Shown here: positions 1 through 7,686 of the stretch, one piece after another
Numbering within the stretch: position 1 is the stretch's first letter
Layout: every line of letters starts with the position of its first letter
DNA from: UBA2283 sp041658955
GTDB taxonomy: Bacteria > Patescibacteriota > Microgenomatia > UBA12405
Assembly (NCBI GenBank): GCA_041658955.1
Contig: JBAZZE010000001.1
Coordinates: 52,934 to 116,933 of the forward strand
Length of the DNA: 64,000 nucleotides
Direction: 5' to 3'
Translations under genes and position numbers: made by a program
Notes under the pieces: generated by a model
Told to the model about the DNA's origin: nothing
What the model saw: the letters and a program-made list of their open reading frames with translations, nothing else
Database searches by the model: none

Positions 1-360
1 AAGCTAAGGCATAAACCACTTTTTTACCAAGCTAAACTAAATTTAGTCAATCCCCGAAAAGATGCCACTGATACACTGGCTATCTGTGAAAAAAACGGAG
101 TGACCTTCATGGCATCATCAGCTCTTGATAGGGGAGGTGTAACCGGTGACACCCTGAATCCAGTCGTTTTAGATGTGGCTAAAAAATACAACATGTCTCC
201 TGCTCAAGTCGCCATTTTTGCGGTTAGATCTTTAGGATCTTTACCTCTTGTCCAAACACATAACCTTACTCACCTGAAAGAAAATCTTGACACGCTTTCC
301 TTTTCCATGAAACAAACTGATATTGATAATTTAAAAAATATCTTGTTAAGAAAAGTTTGA
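1..360 (+). CDS. Aldo/keto reductase, C-terminal part (start outside window)
   Basis: The frame is open from base 1, so only the last 119 residues are visible; the ATG at 100 is internal. The segment LPLVQTHNLTHLKEN followed by a helix beginning with SFSMKQTDIDNL matches the end of the aldo/keto reductase barrel, where the family has its cofactor-contacting strand and the closing 'Leu-Ser-x-Glu-Asp' helix. These enzymes reduce carbonyls with NADPH in the cytosol. The catalytic Asp, Tyr, Lys and His lie upstream and cannot be checked. Two full-length members are present at 18891 and 61598. Confidence 0.72.
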   Translation, partial: KLRHKPLFYQAKLNLVNPRKDATDTLAICEKNGVTFMASSALDRGGVTGDTLNPVVLDVAKKYNMSPAQVAIFAVRSLGSLPLVQTHNLTHLKENLDTLSFSMKQTDIDNLKNILLRKV

Positions 361-421
361 TCTTTCAGGTAAATATTGTGTTTTAAAATACTTTTAAAAT
401 CTAACTTGGTATAATATCTCA

Positions 422-727
422 ATGACCAAAAACCCCCTGATCAATGCCCTAAGTGCTTCCGCCTATATTATTCTGGGTGTCACTATCATGTCTTTTGTGA
501 CAAAACCATTACAAAATAAACCCGATACTTTTTTTGCTCCGGTCGTATTCCTATCTCTTTTGACTCTATCAGTCGCCGTCATGGCATTTCTATTTTTCTA
601 CCAACCAATTGTTCTTTTAATCGATGGTAAGAAAAAACAAGCCGTCGACCATTTTTTTAAAACAGTCGGTATCTTTGCAGCCATCACTGGACTCTCTCTC
701 GTCCTTCTTTTTTCCGGTCTGATTTAA
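422..727 (+). CDS. Small membrane protein, three predicted TM segments
   Basis: A 101-residue protein with hydrophobic stretches at about residues 8-26, 40-70 and 82-100 and a short Lys-rich loop (DGKKKQAVDH) near residue 70. I do not recognise a family. A TATAAT box at 410-415 sits six bases before the ATG, so the mRNA is predicted to be leaderless. The next gene starts 16 bases after the stop and may be co-transcribed. Confidence 0.7.
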   Translation: MTKNPLINALSASAYIILGVTIMSFVTKPLQNKPDTFFAPVVFLSLLTLSVAVMAFLFFYQPIVLLIDGKKKQAVDHFFKTVGIFAAITGLSLVLLFSGLI

Positions 728-743
728 TAAAGCCCACTAAGTT

Positions 744-1022
744 ATGTGTCGTAGTATCAAACCACTTTTCAATTTTGATCCACCAGCCACAACCGATGAG
801 ATCAACCATGCCTCGCAGCAGTTTGTCAAAAAAATTTCCGGACTAAGTAAACCCTCAAAAATCAATGTAGAAGTTTTTGACAAAGCTGTCCTAGAAATTT
901 CTAAAATATCTCAAGAACTTCTAGAAACTTTAGTAACCAATGCAAAGCCAAAGAATCGAGAAAAAGAAAGCCAAAAAGCCAAAGAAAAATCACTTAAGCG
1001 ATTTGGAATTTCCTCAGCTTAA
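744..1022 (+). CDS. DUF2277 family protein
   Basis: A 92-residue soluble protein. The opening MCRSIKPLFNFDPPAT is characteristic of DUF2277, a small family of unknown role that normally begins Met-Cys-Arg followed by a Phe/Tyr-Asn-Phe-x-Pro-Pro-Ala motif. The conserved Cys2 is present. The C terminus is Lys/Glu-rich (residues 65-90), probably helical. The spacing suggests co-transcription with the preceding membrane protein. Confidence 0.8.
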   Translation: MCRSIKPLFNFDPPATTDEINHASQQFVKKISGLSKPSKINVEVFDKAVLEISKISQELLETLVTNAKPKNREKESQKAKEKSLKRFGISSA

Positions 1023-1072
1023 CTCATACTATATAAGTAGACGATCCATTCAAAGGACTGTAAAATTGTTCT

Positions 1073-1684
1073 ATGAATAACCAAAAAGTCACTTGTAGTA
1101 TAGCCATATCTGTTGATGGTTTTACCGCCGGACAAAATCAAAGTTTTGAAAAACCATTTGGCGACAACTTCGATGTCGATCTTCTCCGTCGCTGGATGTT
1201 TGTTGAGTCGGAAAAGAAAAATCACCAAAAAGAAATCGATGCTATTCTCGACGCCGGTGCCTTCATCATGGGAAGTAATATGTTTGGTCCAAAAGACCGC
1301 CGGGACACAGTTGAGTGGCGAGGTTGGTGGGGAGACGAGCCACCATATCATGCTCCAGTTTTTGTACTATCTCACCAACCACGTGAATCATTTAATATGG
1401 CCGGTGGTACTTCTTTTACCTTTGTTACAGATGGTATAGAATCTGCCCTGGCACAGGCCAAGAAAGCAGCAGGGGAGCGCAATGTGGCCATCTCAGGTGG
1501 TGCTAGTACTATCAATCAATTTTTATCCGCTGGCCTTATCGATGAACTCTGGCTTCACATAGTCCCAGTAACTATCGGTGTTGGTACTAAGCTTTTTGAA
1601 GATGTCCCTCCATTAAAACTCGAGCCAATGGAAGTCAGTGGCAATGCTCTCGTTACCCACATCAGATATAAAATTCTTAAATAA
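1073..1684 (+). CDS. Dihydrofolate reductase-like (RibD C-terminal domain) protein
   Basis: A 203-residue single-domain protein of the RibD_C/DHFR-like fold, a family of NADPH-dependent reductases that includes stand-alone paralogues of unknown substrate. Diagnostic parts are the opening strand CSIAISVDGFTAG, the central FIMGSNMFG, the Gly-rich cofactor strand AISGGASTINQFL and the C-terminal IVPVTIGVGTKLF. It lacks the deaminase half of true RibD. A TAAAAT box lies six bases before the ATG. A shorter relative occurs at 11544. Confidence 0.82.
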   Translation: MNNQKVTCSIAISVDGFTAGQNQSFEKPFGDNFDVDLLRRWMFVESEKKNHQKEIDAILDAGAFIMGSNMFGPKDRRDTVEWRGWWGDEPPYHAPVFVLSHQPRESFNMAGGTSFTFVTDGIESALAQAKKAAGERNVAISGGASTINQFLSAGLIDELWLHIVPVTIGVGTKLFEDVPPLKLEPMEVSGNALVTHIRYKILK

Positions 1685-1708
1685 TTTTTTAAAAATTAAT
1701 CAAAAAAT

Positions 1709-2089
1709 ATGTCCAAATATGTCGATGGATTTGTCCTAGTCGTTCCCAGTAATAAAACCGAAGAGTACAAAAAAATAGCCGAGATCGGTCGTGATTCTTG
1801 GATGAAGCATGGCGCTCTTAACTATTTTGAATGTCGTGGTGATGACATGAAACAGCAAGAAATGGGAGATGAAAAAACCCGATTTTTCCCCGAAATGGTC
1901 GGTGCTAGTAGTGAGGAAACTGTTTGGTTTTCTTTTATAACATTTAAATCCAAAGCCCATCGCGATGAGGTTAACGCTTTGGTCATGGCAGAGATGGCAC
2001 AGGAGATGAGCAAAATGAAAGACATGGAAATGCCAGTAAACATGAACCGTATGGCTTACGGTGGTTTTGAGGTGGAAGTGGAAGGATAA
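1709..2089 (+). CDS. DUF1428 family protein (YbaA-like)
   Basis: A 126-residue protein that matches DUF1428, a dimeric alpha-beta-barrel family related to antibiotic-biosynthesis monooxygenase folds, function unknown. Typical segments are YVDGFVLVVP at the N terminus, the GALNYFECRGDD strand and the C-terminal MNRMAYGGFEV. The central helix is Met-rich (MAEMAQEMSKMKDMEMPVNM), as in other members. It begins 24 bases after the RibD-C-like gene and is probably in the same transcript. Confidence 0.85.
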   Translation: MSKYVDGFVLVVPSNKTEEYKKIAEIGRDSWMKHGALNYFECRGDDMKQQEMGDEKTRFFPEMVGASSEETVWFSFITFKSKAHRDEVNALVMAEMAQEMSKMKDMEMPVNMNRMAYGGFEVEVEG

Positions 2090-2116
2090 AGAACCAAAAC
2101 AAGACTATAATTAGTA

Positions 2117-2686
2117 ATGAATATAACTCAAATTGATGTCTTAATTCATCCTGATTTTTATCAGATGAAAAATCCATCAATGCCTCTACATCAAATTCAA
2201 AAAGATCTGAGAAGCTTGTGGGATGAAAGAGTCAACGAGTTAAGGAATAGTGGAGATGGAGTATTGATATATTTTTCAAATATGCCAAAAGATGAGTTGG
2301 CAATGGGGATGAGGAATAAAAACTCGCTTGATAATGATATTAAACGAGGGGATATTGATAGAATAAAACGCTATCAAAGGGAGTTAGGTGACCGATTTAT
2401 TTTATTTAGCGAGTTGGAGCAGCCAAGCGCAGAACAGTTAAAAGATATTTTTAGCAGCCGAGGATTTTCTTACGAACCAGATGAAACAAAACTGTGTCCA
2501 TATGGTGAAGCGTTTGATGCTTGTGTCACTGCTTGGGGTTATCACATCAAGACAGTTCTCCAAATTCCTAATTCTAATTATGATTTCTATACCGAAGGTA
2601 TGTCTTTAACGTTTGAAGACACTAAAGTGATCGACAGCTGGAGGCGTGGGGTAGAAGGTGATCATAAACAAGTAAGAAGAAAATAA
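2117..2686 (+). CDS. Hypothetical soluble protein, 189 aa
   Basis: I do not recognise this protein. It has no signal peptide or membrane segment. It is acidic at the start, and a basic region near residues 70-90 (DNDIKRGDIDRIKRYQREL) precedes a hydrophobic strand DRFILFSEL. Two Cys residues lie in the second half (LCPYGEAFDACVTAWG), too far apart for an obvious zinc knuckle. The coding sequence is purine-rich compared with neighbours. A TATAAT box lies five bases before the ATG, predicting a leaderless mRNA. Confidence 0.65.
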   Translation: MNITQIDVLIHPDFYQMKNPSMPLHQIQKDLRSLWDERVNELRNSGDGVLIYFSNMPKDELAMGMRNKNSLDNDIKRGDIDRIKRYQRELGDRFILFSELEQPSAEQLKDIFSSRGFSYEPDETKLCPYGEAFDACVTAWGYHIKTVLQIPNSNYDFYTEGMSLTFEDTKVIDSWRRGVEGDHKQVRRK

Positions 2687-2715
2687 ATAATTGCCACCCC
2701 TGCTAAAATCAACAT

Positions 2716-3441
2716 ATGAAAAATATACTTGTCACTGGTGCACTTCGGGGAATTGGTAAATCAGTTTTACAAGTTCTTCATGATGAAAGCTTCAATATCA
2801 TTGGTATCTACAACTCCACCGAGTCTGAAGTTGAAAAAATATCCAAAGATTTTCCCAACACTCAACTCCACAAAGTCGATCTCTCGTCTCGATTACAAAT
2901 TAATGAATTTGTAACCAAATTAGGTGACACCAAACTTTTTGCGATTATCAATGTCGCCGGTATTGCTCTGGGAGACTCTGTTGGTTTATTCAGTCTCGAC
3001 CAGTGGGACCAAACTATGGAAGTTAATTTAACTGCTCCACTAATGCTGTCTACTTTGCTGGCCAACAATCTCGAAAACGGGGGATCAATAGTCAATGTTA
3101 CTAGCGTTTATGGTTCACAATATGGAATGAATATGAGTCTATCGTATTCATCTTCTAAGGCTGCTCTAAGTAATCTAACCAAATCATTGTCCTACCAATT
3201 AAGAGATAAAAACATTAGAGTCAACGCTGTTTCTCCCAGTATTGTCGATACTGATATGACCTCTCAAGATACCAAGGAAATGTTAGACGAGGTCGCTCGC
3301 CGAACTCCGGTTGGGCGGATTGCCAAATCAGTGGAGATTGCCAATGTTGTTAGTTTTTTAATCTCTGAAAAAGCTAGCTACATCAATGGCCAGACAATTA
3401 TTGCCGATGGGGGATACTCCTCTTGGGACGGAATCTACTAA
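2716..3441 (+). CDS. Short-chain dehydrogenase/reductase (SDR)
   Basis: A 241-residue classical SDR, an NAD(P)-dependent oxidoreductase with a Rossmann fold. Visible motifs are the cofactor loop TGALRGIG (residues 7-14), the structural NVAG-type motif INVAGIAL, the catalytic serine strand IVNVTSVYG and the catalytic YSSSK (Tyr and Lys). The C terminus INGQTIIADGGYSSWDG is typical of FabG-like members. The substrate is not predictable. A TAAAAT box lies six bases before the ATG. Other SDRs occur at 28768 and 58904. Confidence 0.9.
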   Translation: MKNILVTGALRGIGKSVLQVLHDESFNIIGIYNSTESEVEKISKDFPNTQLHKVDLSSRLQINEFVTKLGDTKLFAIINVAGIALGDSVGLFSLDQWDQTMEVNLTAPLMLSTLLANNLENGGSIVNVTSVYGSQYGMNMSLSYSSSKAALSNLTKSLSYQLRDKNIRVNAVSPSIVDTDMTSQDTKEMLDEVARRTPVGRIAKSVEIANVVSFLISEKASYINGQTIIADGGYSSWDGIY

Positions 3442-3495
3442 ATTTTTAAAATAATCCTATTCATATTTCTCGGTCACAATCGGGTAAAATATACT

Positions 3496-3714
3496 ATGAA
3501 GAAATATGTTGTCGCTCTGATTGGTATTCTCTCCGCCTTCTATCTTCTCAATCCCGGCTTTGGACTTTTCGAGTTTATCCCTGACAATATTCCCATCATT
3601 GGAAATTTGGACGAGGGGACTGCTATGTATCTACTTATCTCATCACTTGCTTATTTTGGTATAGACATCAAAGGGATATTTAAGAATTGGTGGACTCGCC
3701 AAGATAAAAAATGA
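3496..3714 (+). CDS. Small membrane protein, DUF1232 (YkvA)-like
   Basis: A 72-residue protein. The N-terminal hydrophobic segment is followed by FIPDNIPIIGNLDEGTA, which resembles the 'Asp-x-Ile-Pro-Asp-x-Ile-Pro-x-x-Gly-x-Leu-Asp-Asp' core of DUF1232 proteins. A second hydrophobic helix and a basic tail (WWTRQDKK) follow. The function is unknown. A TAAAAT box lies five bases before the ATG. The stop overlaps the next start (ATGA), so the two are translationally coupled. Confidence 0.65.
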   Translation: MKKYVVALIGILSAFYLLNPGFGLFEFIPDNIPIIGNLDEGTAMYLLISSLAYFGIDIKGIFKNWWTRQDKK

Positions 3715-4160
3715 ATCTTGCTCAAACCCTTTTCATAACAATTTATGGTTTTGTTTCTCTGCTAGTTTTTGTTAAAGGGTTTTATGAAGTAGCCAAAAAA
3801 CACAACCCATTTGGCGAAAGTTTTGTTCTTTTTTGGATGGGAGTATTTGTTTGGGGTGATGCACTGGTCCTTGGTCTGTTCTGGTTTCTAGTATCAATCT
3901 TCATTTTTATATTAAAAGATTGGATTCTGTTTCTATTAATCTTTTCAGTATTTTGGGTAGTGAGAAGCCTGGGTGAAGTTGTATATTGGTTCAGTCATCA
4001 GTTTTCCACAGTGGTCCGCAATCCTCCCGAAACATTACTAGGATACCGGCTTTTTAAAAATGATTCTATTTGGTTTGTTTACCAAATTGTCTGGCAATGT
4101 ATATTAACTATTTCAATAGTCACCACCATTTTTCTAATAAATTTGTGGAGATTAAGTTAA
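3711..4160 (+). CDS. Four-TM membrane protein, paralogue of 58351-58812
   Basis: A 149-residue membrane protein with hydrophobic segments at about 5-25, 35-68, 70-88 and 122-146. It shares FVWGDALVLGLFWFL, FWVVRSLGEVVYWF and the terminal IVWQC-to-LINLW region with the protein at 58351 (FVWEDMFVF, FWLVRSIGETLYFF). They are paralogues of a family I cannot name. The charged WGD and RSxGE motifs within membrane segments look functional. Translation is coupled to the upstream DUF1232-like gene. Confidence 0.72.
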   Translation: MNLAQTLFITIYGFVSLLVFVKGFYEVAKKHNPFGESFVLFWMGVFVWGDALVLGLFWFLVSIFIFILKDWILFLLIFSVFWVVRSLGEVVYWFSHQFSTVVRNPPETLLGYRLFKNDSIWFVYQIVWQCILTISIVTTIFLINLWRLS

Positions 4161-4242
4161 ATACACTTTCTGAGGTATTAAAGTTTTTTCATACTATAAA
4201 CTTGGATTAAGAAATATTTGTAAAAAGATCTACAAAAATCAA

Positions 4243-4276
4243 TTGACATTTTCGTAGAAATATCTATAGTTAGCCT
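4243..4276 (+). promoter_or_regulatory. Sigma-70-type promoter of the PH-domain operon
   Basis: TTGACA at 4243-4248, a 16-base spacer and TATAGT at 4265-4270 lie directly before the ATG at 4277, only six bases after the -10. Just upstream, TTTGTA and TACAAA form an inverted repeat around AAAAGATC (about 4217-4236), and a near-copy of the right half overlaps the spacer. An operator is possible but unproven. Confidence 0.55.
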
Positions 4277-4822
4277 ATGTTCAATCTTACAGTTAGTAAC
4301 GCCCGTACCAATTTCCCCCTTAGCCCCAAAAAAATTATTAAAAAGACCATCTCAAAGGCGATGGCCTTACCTTGGATATATCTTTTCTTAGGTGCATTTT
4401 TTGCCCCGGCTTACCCATTATTACGCAATATCTTTGGTACTAGCACTATTCCCATCATTATAATTTTTATTATCATTTTATTTCTCCTAAACGTTCTTTG
4501 GACTTATATCTACGAAGGTTGGTACTTTAATACTTATTTTTACGAACTCACTGAGAGTTTTATAGTAATTCGCAAAGGTGTTTTCTCAAATCAGGAGATA
4601 ACAATTCCTTACGACAGAATTCAGGATGTCTATGTAGATCAAGATATCATCGATCGTATTTTTGGTCTTTATGATGTCCACTTATCGAGCGCAACTATGT
4701 CATCTTCTTGGTTGGCTCATATTGATGGTGTTGAACAAGCTGCTGCTGATGGACTAAAGCAAGCCTTACTTTCGAAATTACAACGTGGTCAAACCAGTAA
4801 TGGAAACAAAATCACTCAATAA
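4277..4822 (+). CDS. Membrane protein with bacterial PH domain (YdbS-like)
   Basis: A 181-residue protein. Two closely spaced membrane helices (about residues 32-52 and 56-78) are followed by a bPH_2-type domain: ELTESFIVIRKGVFSNQEITI, the IPYDRIQDVYVDQ strand and IDRIFGLYDVHL are classic for the YdbS/YdbT pair. Such proteins probably scaffold or sense at the membrane; no enzymatic role is known. It overlaps the next gene and forms a two-protein PH unit with it. Confidence 0.8.
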   Translation: MFNLTVSNARTNFPLSPKKIIKKTISKAMALPWIYLFLGAFFAPAYPLLRNIFGTSTIPIIIIFIIILFLLNVLWTYIYEGWYFNTYFYELTESFIVIRKGVFSNQEITIPYDRIQDVYVDQDIIDRIFGLYDVHLSSATMSSSWLAHIDGVEQAAADGLKQALLSKLQRGQTSNGNKITQ

Positions 4823-5396
4823 ACAAACCACGTTTACCATAAATAAATTGTGGAAAATATTTCCTATATTTTCCCCCACTTTGCTCAGTCTGATTAATCT
4901 GATAATCAGCTTGTCTCTACTAGGATTCTATGGCAGATCTAATATTTCCCCGGAAAGTATCGGACCATTATTCGTCTTTACTGCCGTCGGATTACTTTTC
5001 ACCTTGGTATACTTTTTCTTAGGGACGGCTAGCCTTTACAGTATTATTTATCGTCATTTATATATAAACAGTTTCCAGGTCACCGTCGGTGATGATCACC
5101 TGGTTGTCCAAAGTGGCATTCTCAATAAAAGTGAACGAACCATTCCTTTTTCAGTTATCCAAAACATTGTCCTGTCCCACAGTCTAACTGATTATTATTT
5201 TGGACTTGCCTCTATATTTATTGAAAACGCCTCAAACTCTGGAATGGCTTTTGCACCATCTCGCCAGTCAGGAGCTGGTTTTAGTAACATGGTTTTTGTT
5301 CCTTGTTTATCGTCAGCTGCTGCTTTGGATTTGCGTAATCAATTGCTGGATAAAGTAAAACTGTTTAATAGTTTGGCACCTGGCCAAGGTATCTAG
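4785..5396 (+). CDS. Second membrane protein with bacterial PH domain
   Basis: A 203-residue partner of the preceding protein. Helices at about residues 27-48 and 62-88 precede a bPH_2 domain with DDHLVVQSGILNKSERTIPF, the FSVIQNIVLSHSL strand and DYYFGLASIFIEN. The GTG at 4785 gives a 38-base overlap with the upstream gene; an ATG at 4800 is an equally reasonable start and would remove five residues. The TPR gene begins at the base after its stop codon. Confidence 0.78.
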   Translation: MVKPVMETKSLNKQTTFTINKLWKIFPIFSPTLLSLINLIISLSLLGFYGRSNISPESIGPLFVFTAVGLLFTLVYFFLGTASLYSIIYRHLYINSFQVTVGDDHLVVQSGILNKSERTIPFSVIQNIVLSHSLTDYYFGLASIFIENASNSGMAFAPSRQSGAGFSNMVFVPCLSSAAALDLRNQLLDKVKLFNSLAPGQGI

Positions 5397-6089
5397 ATGA
5401 CAACTTATATTTCCGATCCGACCTACACTCCAAATCAAAACGAAAACGACGGTCAAAAACATGGTTTGATCATAGCCCTTATAGCCATTCAATTATTTTC
5501 AGTCGTTGCTACACTAGTCGTCTACGTTCTGATAATAACTAAAAACAGGTCACGTTTTGGCAACTTTACCATCGATAATACTACTTCAAAATCGGGCTAC
5601 ACTGCCAAAGTGGCTCCGCCTTCCACTACTTTTATTTCTAAGTCAAATCAAATCAAACTTGATTATAGTCAAGGAAATTACGATAAAGCCGATTCTGCGG
5701 CAACACAGCTATTGGCTTTTGCCAAAACTGATGATGAGCGAGCCATTGCCTATTATTGGCAAGGATTGACTTCTTACAGTTTAAAAAAATATAACGATTC
5801 TGAAATTTATTTAAACCAAGCCCTGGCTCTAAATCCCAAGTACGCTGCTCCTTATGTCACCTTAGGTTCAATATCTCAACTAAGACAGGATGGTCAAAAA
5901 ATGTTGGAATACTCAACAAAATGTATAAGTATTGATCCAAAATACGCTTGGTGTCATAACAATCTTGGAATAGGTTACATGATGACCAATCAAAAAGAAA
6001 AAGGAATTGAAGAATTTCGTGAAGCAGTCAAACTGGACCCCACTCAATATGTCTTTAATGAAAATCTAAAGCGAGCCTTGTCCCAATAA
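5397..6089 (+). CDS. Membrane-anchored TPR protein
   Basis: A 230-residue protein with one N-terminal membrane helix (about 25-47), then a Ser/Thr linker and tetratricopeptide repeats from about residue 95 to the end: AYYWQGLTSYSLKKYNDSEI, ALNPKYAAPYVTLGSI and WCHNNLGIGYMMTNQKEKGI each show the TPR spacing of small and large hydrophobic residues. TPRs mediate protein-protein contacts, here probably outside the membrane. It is in an operon with the two PH-domain proteins and may organise the same complex. Confidence 0.85.
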   Translation: MTTYISDPTYTPNQNENDGQKHGLIIALIAIQLFSVVATLVVYVLIITKNRSRFGNFTIDNTTSKSGYTAKVAPPSTTFISKSNQIKLDYSQGNYDKADSAATQLLAFAKTDDERAIAYYWQGLTSYSLKKYNDSEIYLNQALALNPKYAAPYVTLGSISQLRQDGQKMLEYSTKCISIDPKYAWCHNNLGIGYMMTNQKEKGIEEFREAVKLDPTQYVFNENLKRALSQ

Positions 6090-6199
6090 AATTATTTGCC
6101 TAAATGTCTACAGTCCGAAGCTAGGGAGTGGTCAATATAGTTCAAATTTCCACCTGGCCAGTTGTTCGATTAGTGAATTTACTTTTTAAAACCTATAAC
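6090..6199. other. Intergenic stretch before the island promoter
   Basis: The gap between the TPR gene and the island gene is 325 bases. This first part shows no coding frame with a plausible start and no clear hairpin. The remainder holds the promoter and leader described separately. Confidence 0.5.
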
Positions 6200-6228
6200 A
6201 TGACAAATATCACTTATAATGATATAAT
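6200..6228 (+). promoter_or_regulatory. Promoter of the SPFH-like island gene
   Basis: ATGACA at 6200-6205 is separated by exactly 17 bases from TATAAT at 6223-6228, a near-consensus sigma-70 promoter. A second TATAAT at 6215-6220 precedes it. Unlike most promoters here it lies about 190 bases before the start codon, predicting a leader of roughly 180 bases. Confidence 0.6.
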
Positions 6229-6304
6229 TGTCCCGTAGTAATATCTAACGCCAAGCAATAGCAGCCTGGCTTTTTAGGTATTGCAGTACATTAAAAGCTT
6301 GACT

Positions 6305-6352
6305 ATGACCAGCAACTTGTCGATCTTTATAGGTCGATAAATTGCTGGTCAT
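6305..6352 (+). promoter_or_regulatory. Long hairpin in the leader of the island gene
   Basis: Arms at 6305-6326 and 6331-6352 are complementary over 22 bases with one C-A mismatch and two G-U wobbles, closed by the loop TTAT. The first 11 base pairs (ATGACCAGCAA/TTGCTGGTCAT) are perfect. No U-tract follows, so it is not a simple terminator. It could be a cis-acting RNA element, an operator, or a mobile-element trace. Confidence 0.6.
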
Positions 6353-6414
6353 ACTGTGCTGAAAACACCCGTCGTAAGTAAAAATCATCAAGAAAATACT
6401 CAAGGAGAATACGC

Positions 6415-7470
6415 ATGAACATAACCATTGGAACTGGATGGGCAATCACTTATGCCATCCTCGGTCTCATCGGAATCATCGGTGGAGCCATCTGGCTGAT
6501 CTATAATGCCAGAGAACGTGAATCTGTACTTGGTCCGCTTGCCGTGCTCGTTGTTGGAATTGCCTCCGCCTACCTCTGGTCCTATGCGGCGACGCACTTC
6601 CGTGTTCCGGTCAATAAGCAAGCCCTGCTCATCAACACCATTGACCAGAAAGTCATCGGTACCCGCCAGTCAGGTATCCAAACCCGACCCATCTTCGGCG
6701 TCAAAGTGGAGCTGTGGCCCGCCAATACCCAGTACGACCTTCTCGTTGATATGGGTCCTGGAGTTGAGAGCGCAACCACGAAGAATGGCACCTCCATCTA
6801 TGCTGACACCAAAGTCTATCTTGATCTGAGCCATATGGACATCGAAGCGGCTTTTCGTGCATCCAATGGCAATTGGGACACCTTCTACGAAAAGAACCTT
6901 CGCCCTGGTCTAATGGATGTCACTCGAAACGTCTCGGATGGCTATGGAACAAGCGACCACACCTTCAAACGTGGCGAATGGGTCACAGATTACGAAGCCG
7001 CCCTGCAGGTGTACTTTGCCACTGCTGGAAAAGGATATGGTATCGTTCTGGTTCCTGGTCGAACCACCATGTCATGGGACTTCGTAAACGAGCAGGATGC
7101 AAAGGCATACGATGATGCCAACCGCGCCGGTTACCTGACTCAACAGCGTGAGAACGAAAAGGCGGCGCTGTTAATTGAAGCGGAAATGGCGAAGATTCGT
7201 TCAGAAATGCTCTCCTCAACGGCTGATGGAAGCATCACTGGTCTTCAGAAGATTTCCGATTTCATCGCTTCTCAGCCCGCAGAACTTCGCCCCTATCTGA
7301 TGGAGTATTTGAAGACCATGGTTGATTTGGAATATTTGCGCCTTGTTGGTGAACAGCGTCCTGAGCAGTTCCTCCCTCCAAACAGTGGCACTGTTCCCAC
7401 CTACAACTTCAACCAGCCCTTGGTAATCCCGACCAGTTTGCCATCGGCAACACCTGCACCAACTCAGTAA
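6415..7470 (+). CDS. SPFH/band 7 (prohibitin-like) membrane protein, probably acquired
   Basis: A 351-residue protein. Two membrane segments (about 8-30 and 38-58) precede an SPFH-type region: VPVNKQALLINTIDQKVIGT, ADTKVYLDLSHMDIEAAF and a central amphipathic helical stretch (AKAYDDANRAGYLTQQRENEKAALLIEAEMA in two parts), typical of stomatin/prohibitin relatives that oligomerise on membranes. The C terminus is Pro/Thr-rich. The DNA is clearly richer in G+C than both neighbours, with third codon positions mostly C or G. It has a full Shine-Dalgarno AAGGAG (6402-6407, seven bases before the ATG), its own promoter and a strong terminator. I infer horizontal acquisition; the donor is unknown. Confidence 0.75.
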   Translation: MNITIGTGWAITYAILGLIGIIGGAIWLIYNARERESVLGPLAVLVVGIASAYLWSYAATHFRVPVNKQALLINTIDQKVIGTRQSGIQTRPIFGVKVELWPANTQYDLLVDMGPGVESATTKNGTSIYADTKVYLDLSHMDIEAAFRASNGNWDTFYEKNLRPGLMDVTRNVSDGYGTSDHTFKRGEWVTDYEAALQVYFATAGKGYGIVLVPGRTTMSWDFVNEQDAKAYDDANRAGYLTQQRENEKAALLIEAEMAKIRSEMLSSTADGSITGLQKISDFIASQPAELRPYLMEYLKTMVDLEYLRLVGEQRPEQFLPPNSGTVPTYNFNQPLVIPTSLPSATPAPTQ

Positions 7471-7505
7471 AAGTTTTCAACCAGCACAGTATCAAGTCGG
7501 CTATG

Positions 7506-7575
7506 GCCGCTCCTGCAATGTTGTTTGCGCCTGGGGATTTCCCCGGGCGCAACACATTGGGAGCGGCTTTTTTTT
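7506..7575 (+). terminator. Strong intrinsic terminator of the island gene
   Basis: The outer stem GCCGCTCC pairs with GGGAGCGGC. The inner part pairs CAATGTTG...TGCGCC with GGGCGCAACACATTG around a GGGGATTTCCCC core. Eight T residues follow at 7568-7575. The GC-rich, long stem is unlike anything else in the window. Confidence 0.9.
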
Positions 7576-7686
7576 GGTCAAATTACTATCAAATAAATTC
7601 TCTCGTCAAAAATAAAAATATTGTCACGGTCATTGGTTCATTTTTGTCATCAGAGTTGAGTCCTAATCTTTGAGTTATACTTTCCT
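7576..7686. other. Intergenic stretch with leaderless promoter for 7687
   Basis: AT-rich DNA after the terminator. The only clear signal is TATACT at 7676-7681, five bases before the next ATG. No gene is seen. Confidence 0.5.

Noticed and set aside
6120..7640. Possible direct repeat (GGTCAA...TCAAAT) flanking the island as attachment-site remnants.
   Set aside because: Only weak, gapped matching of AT-rich sequence; not distinguishable from chance.
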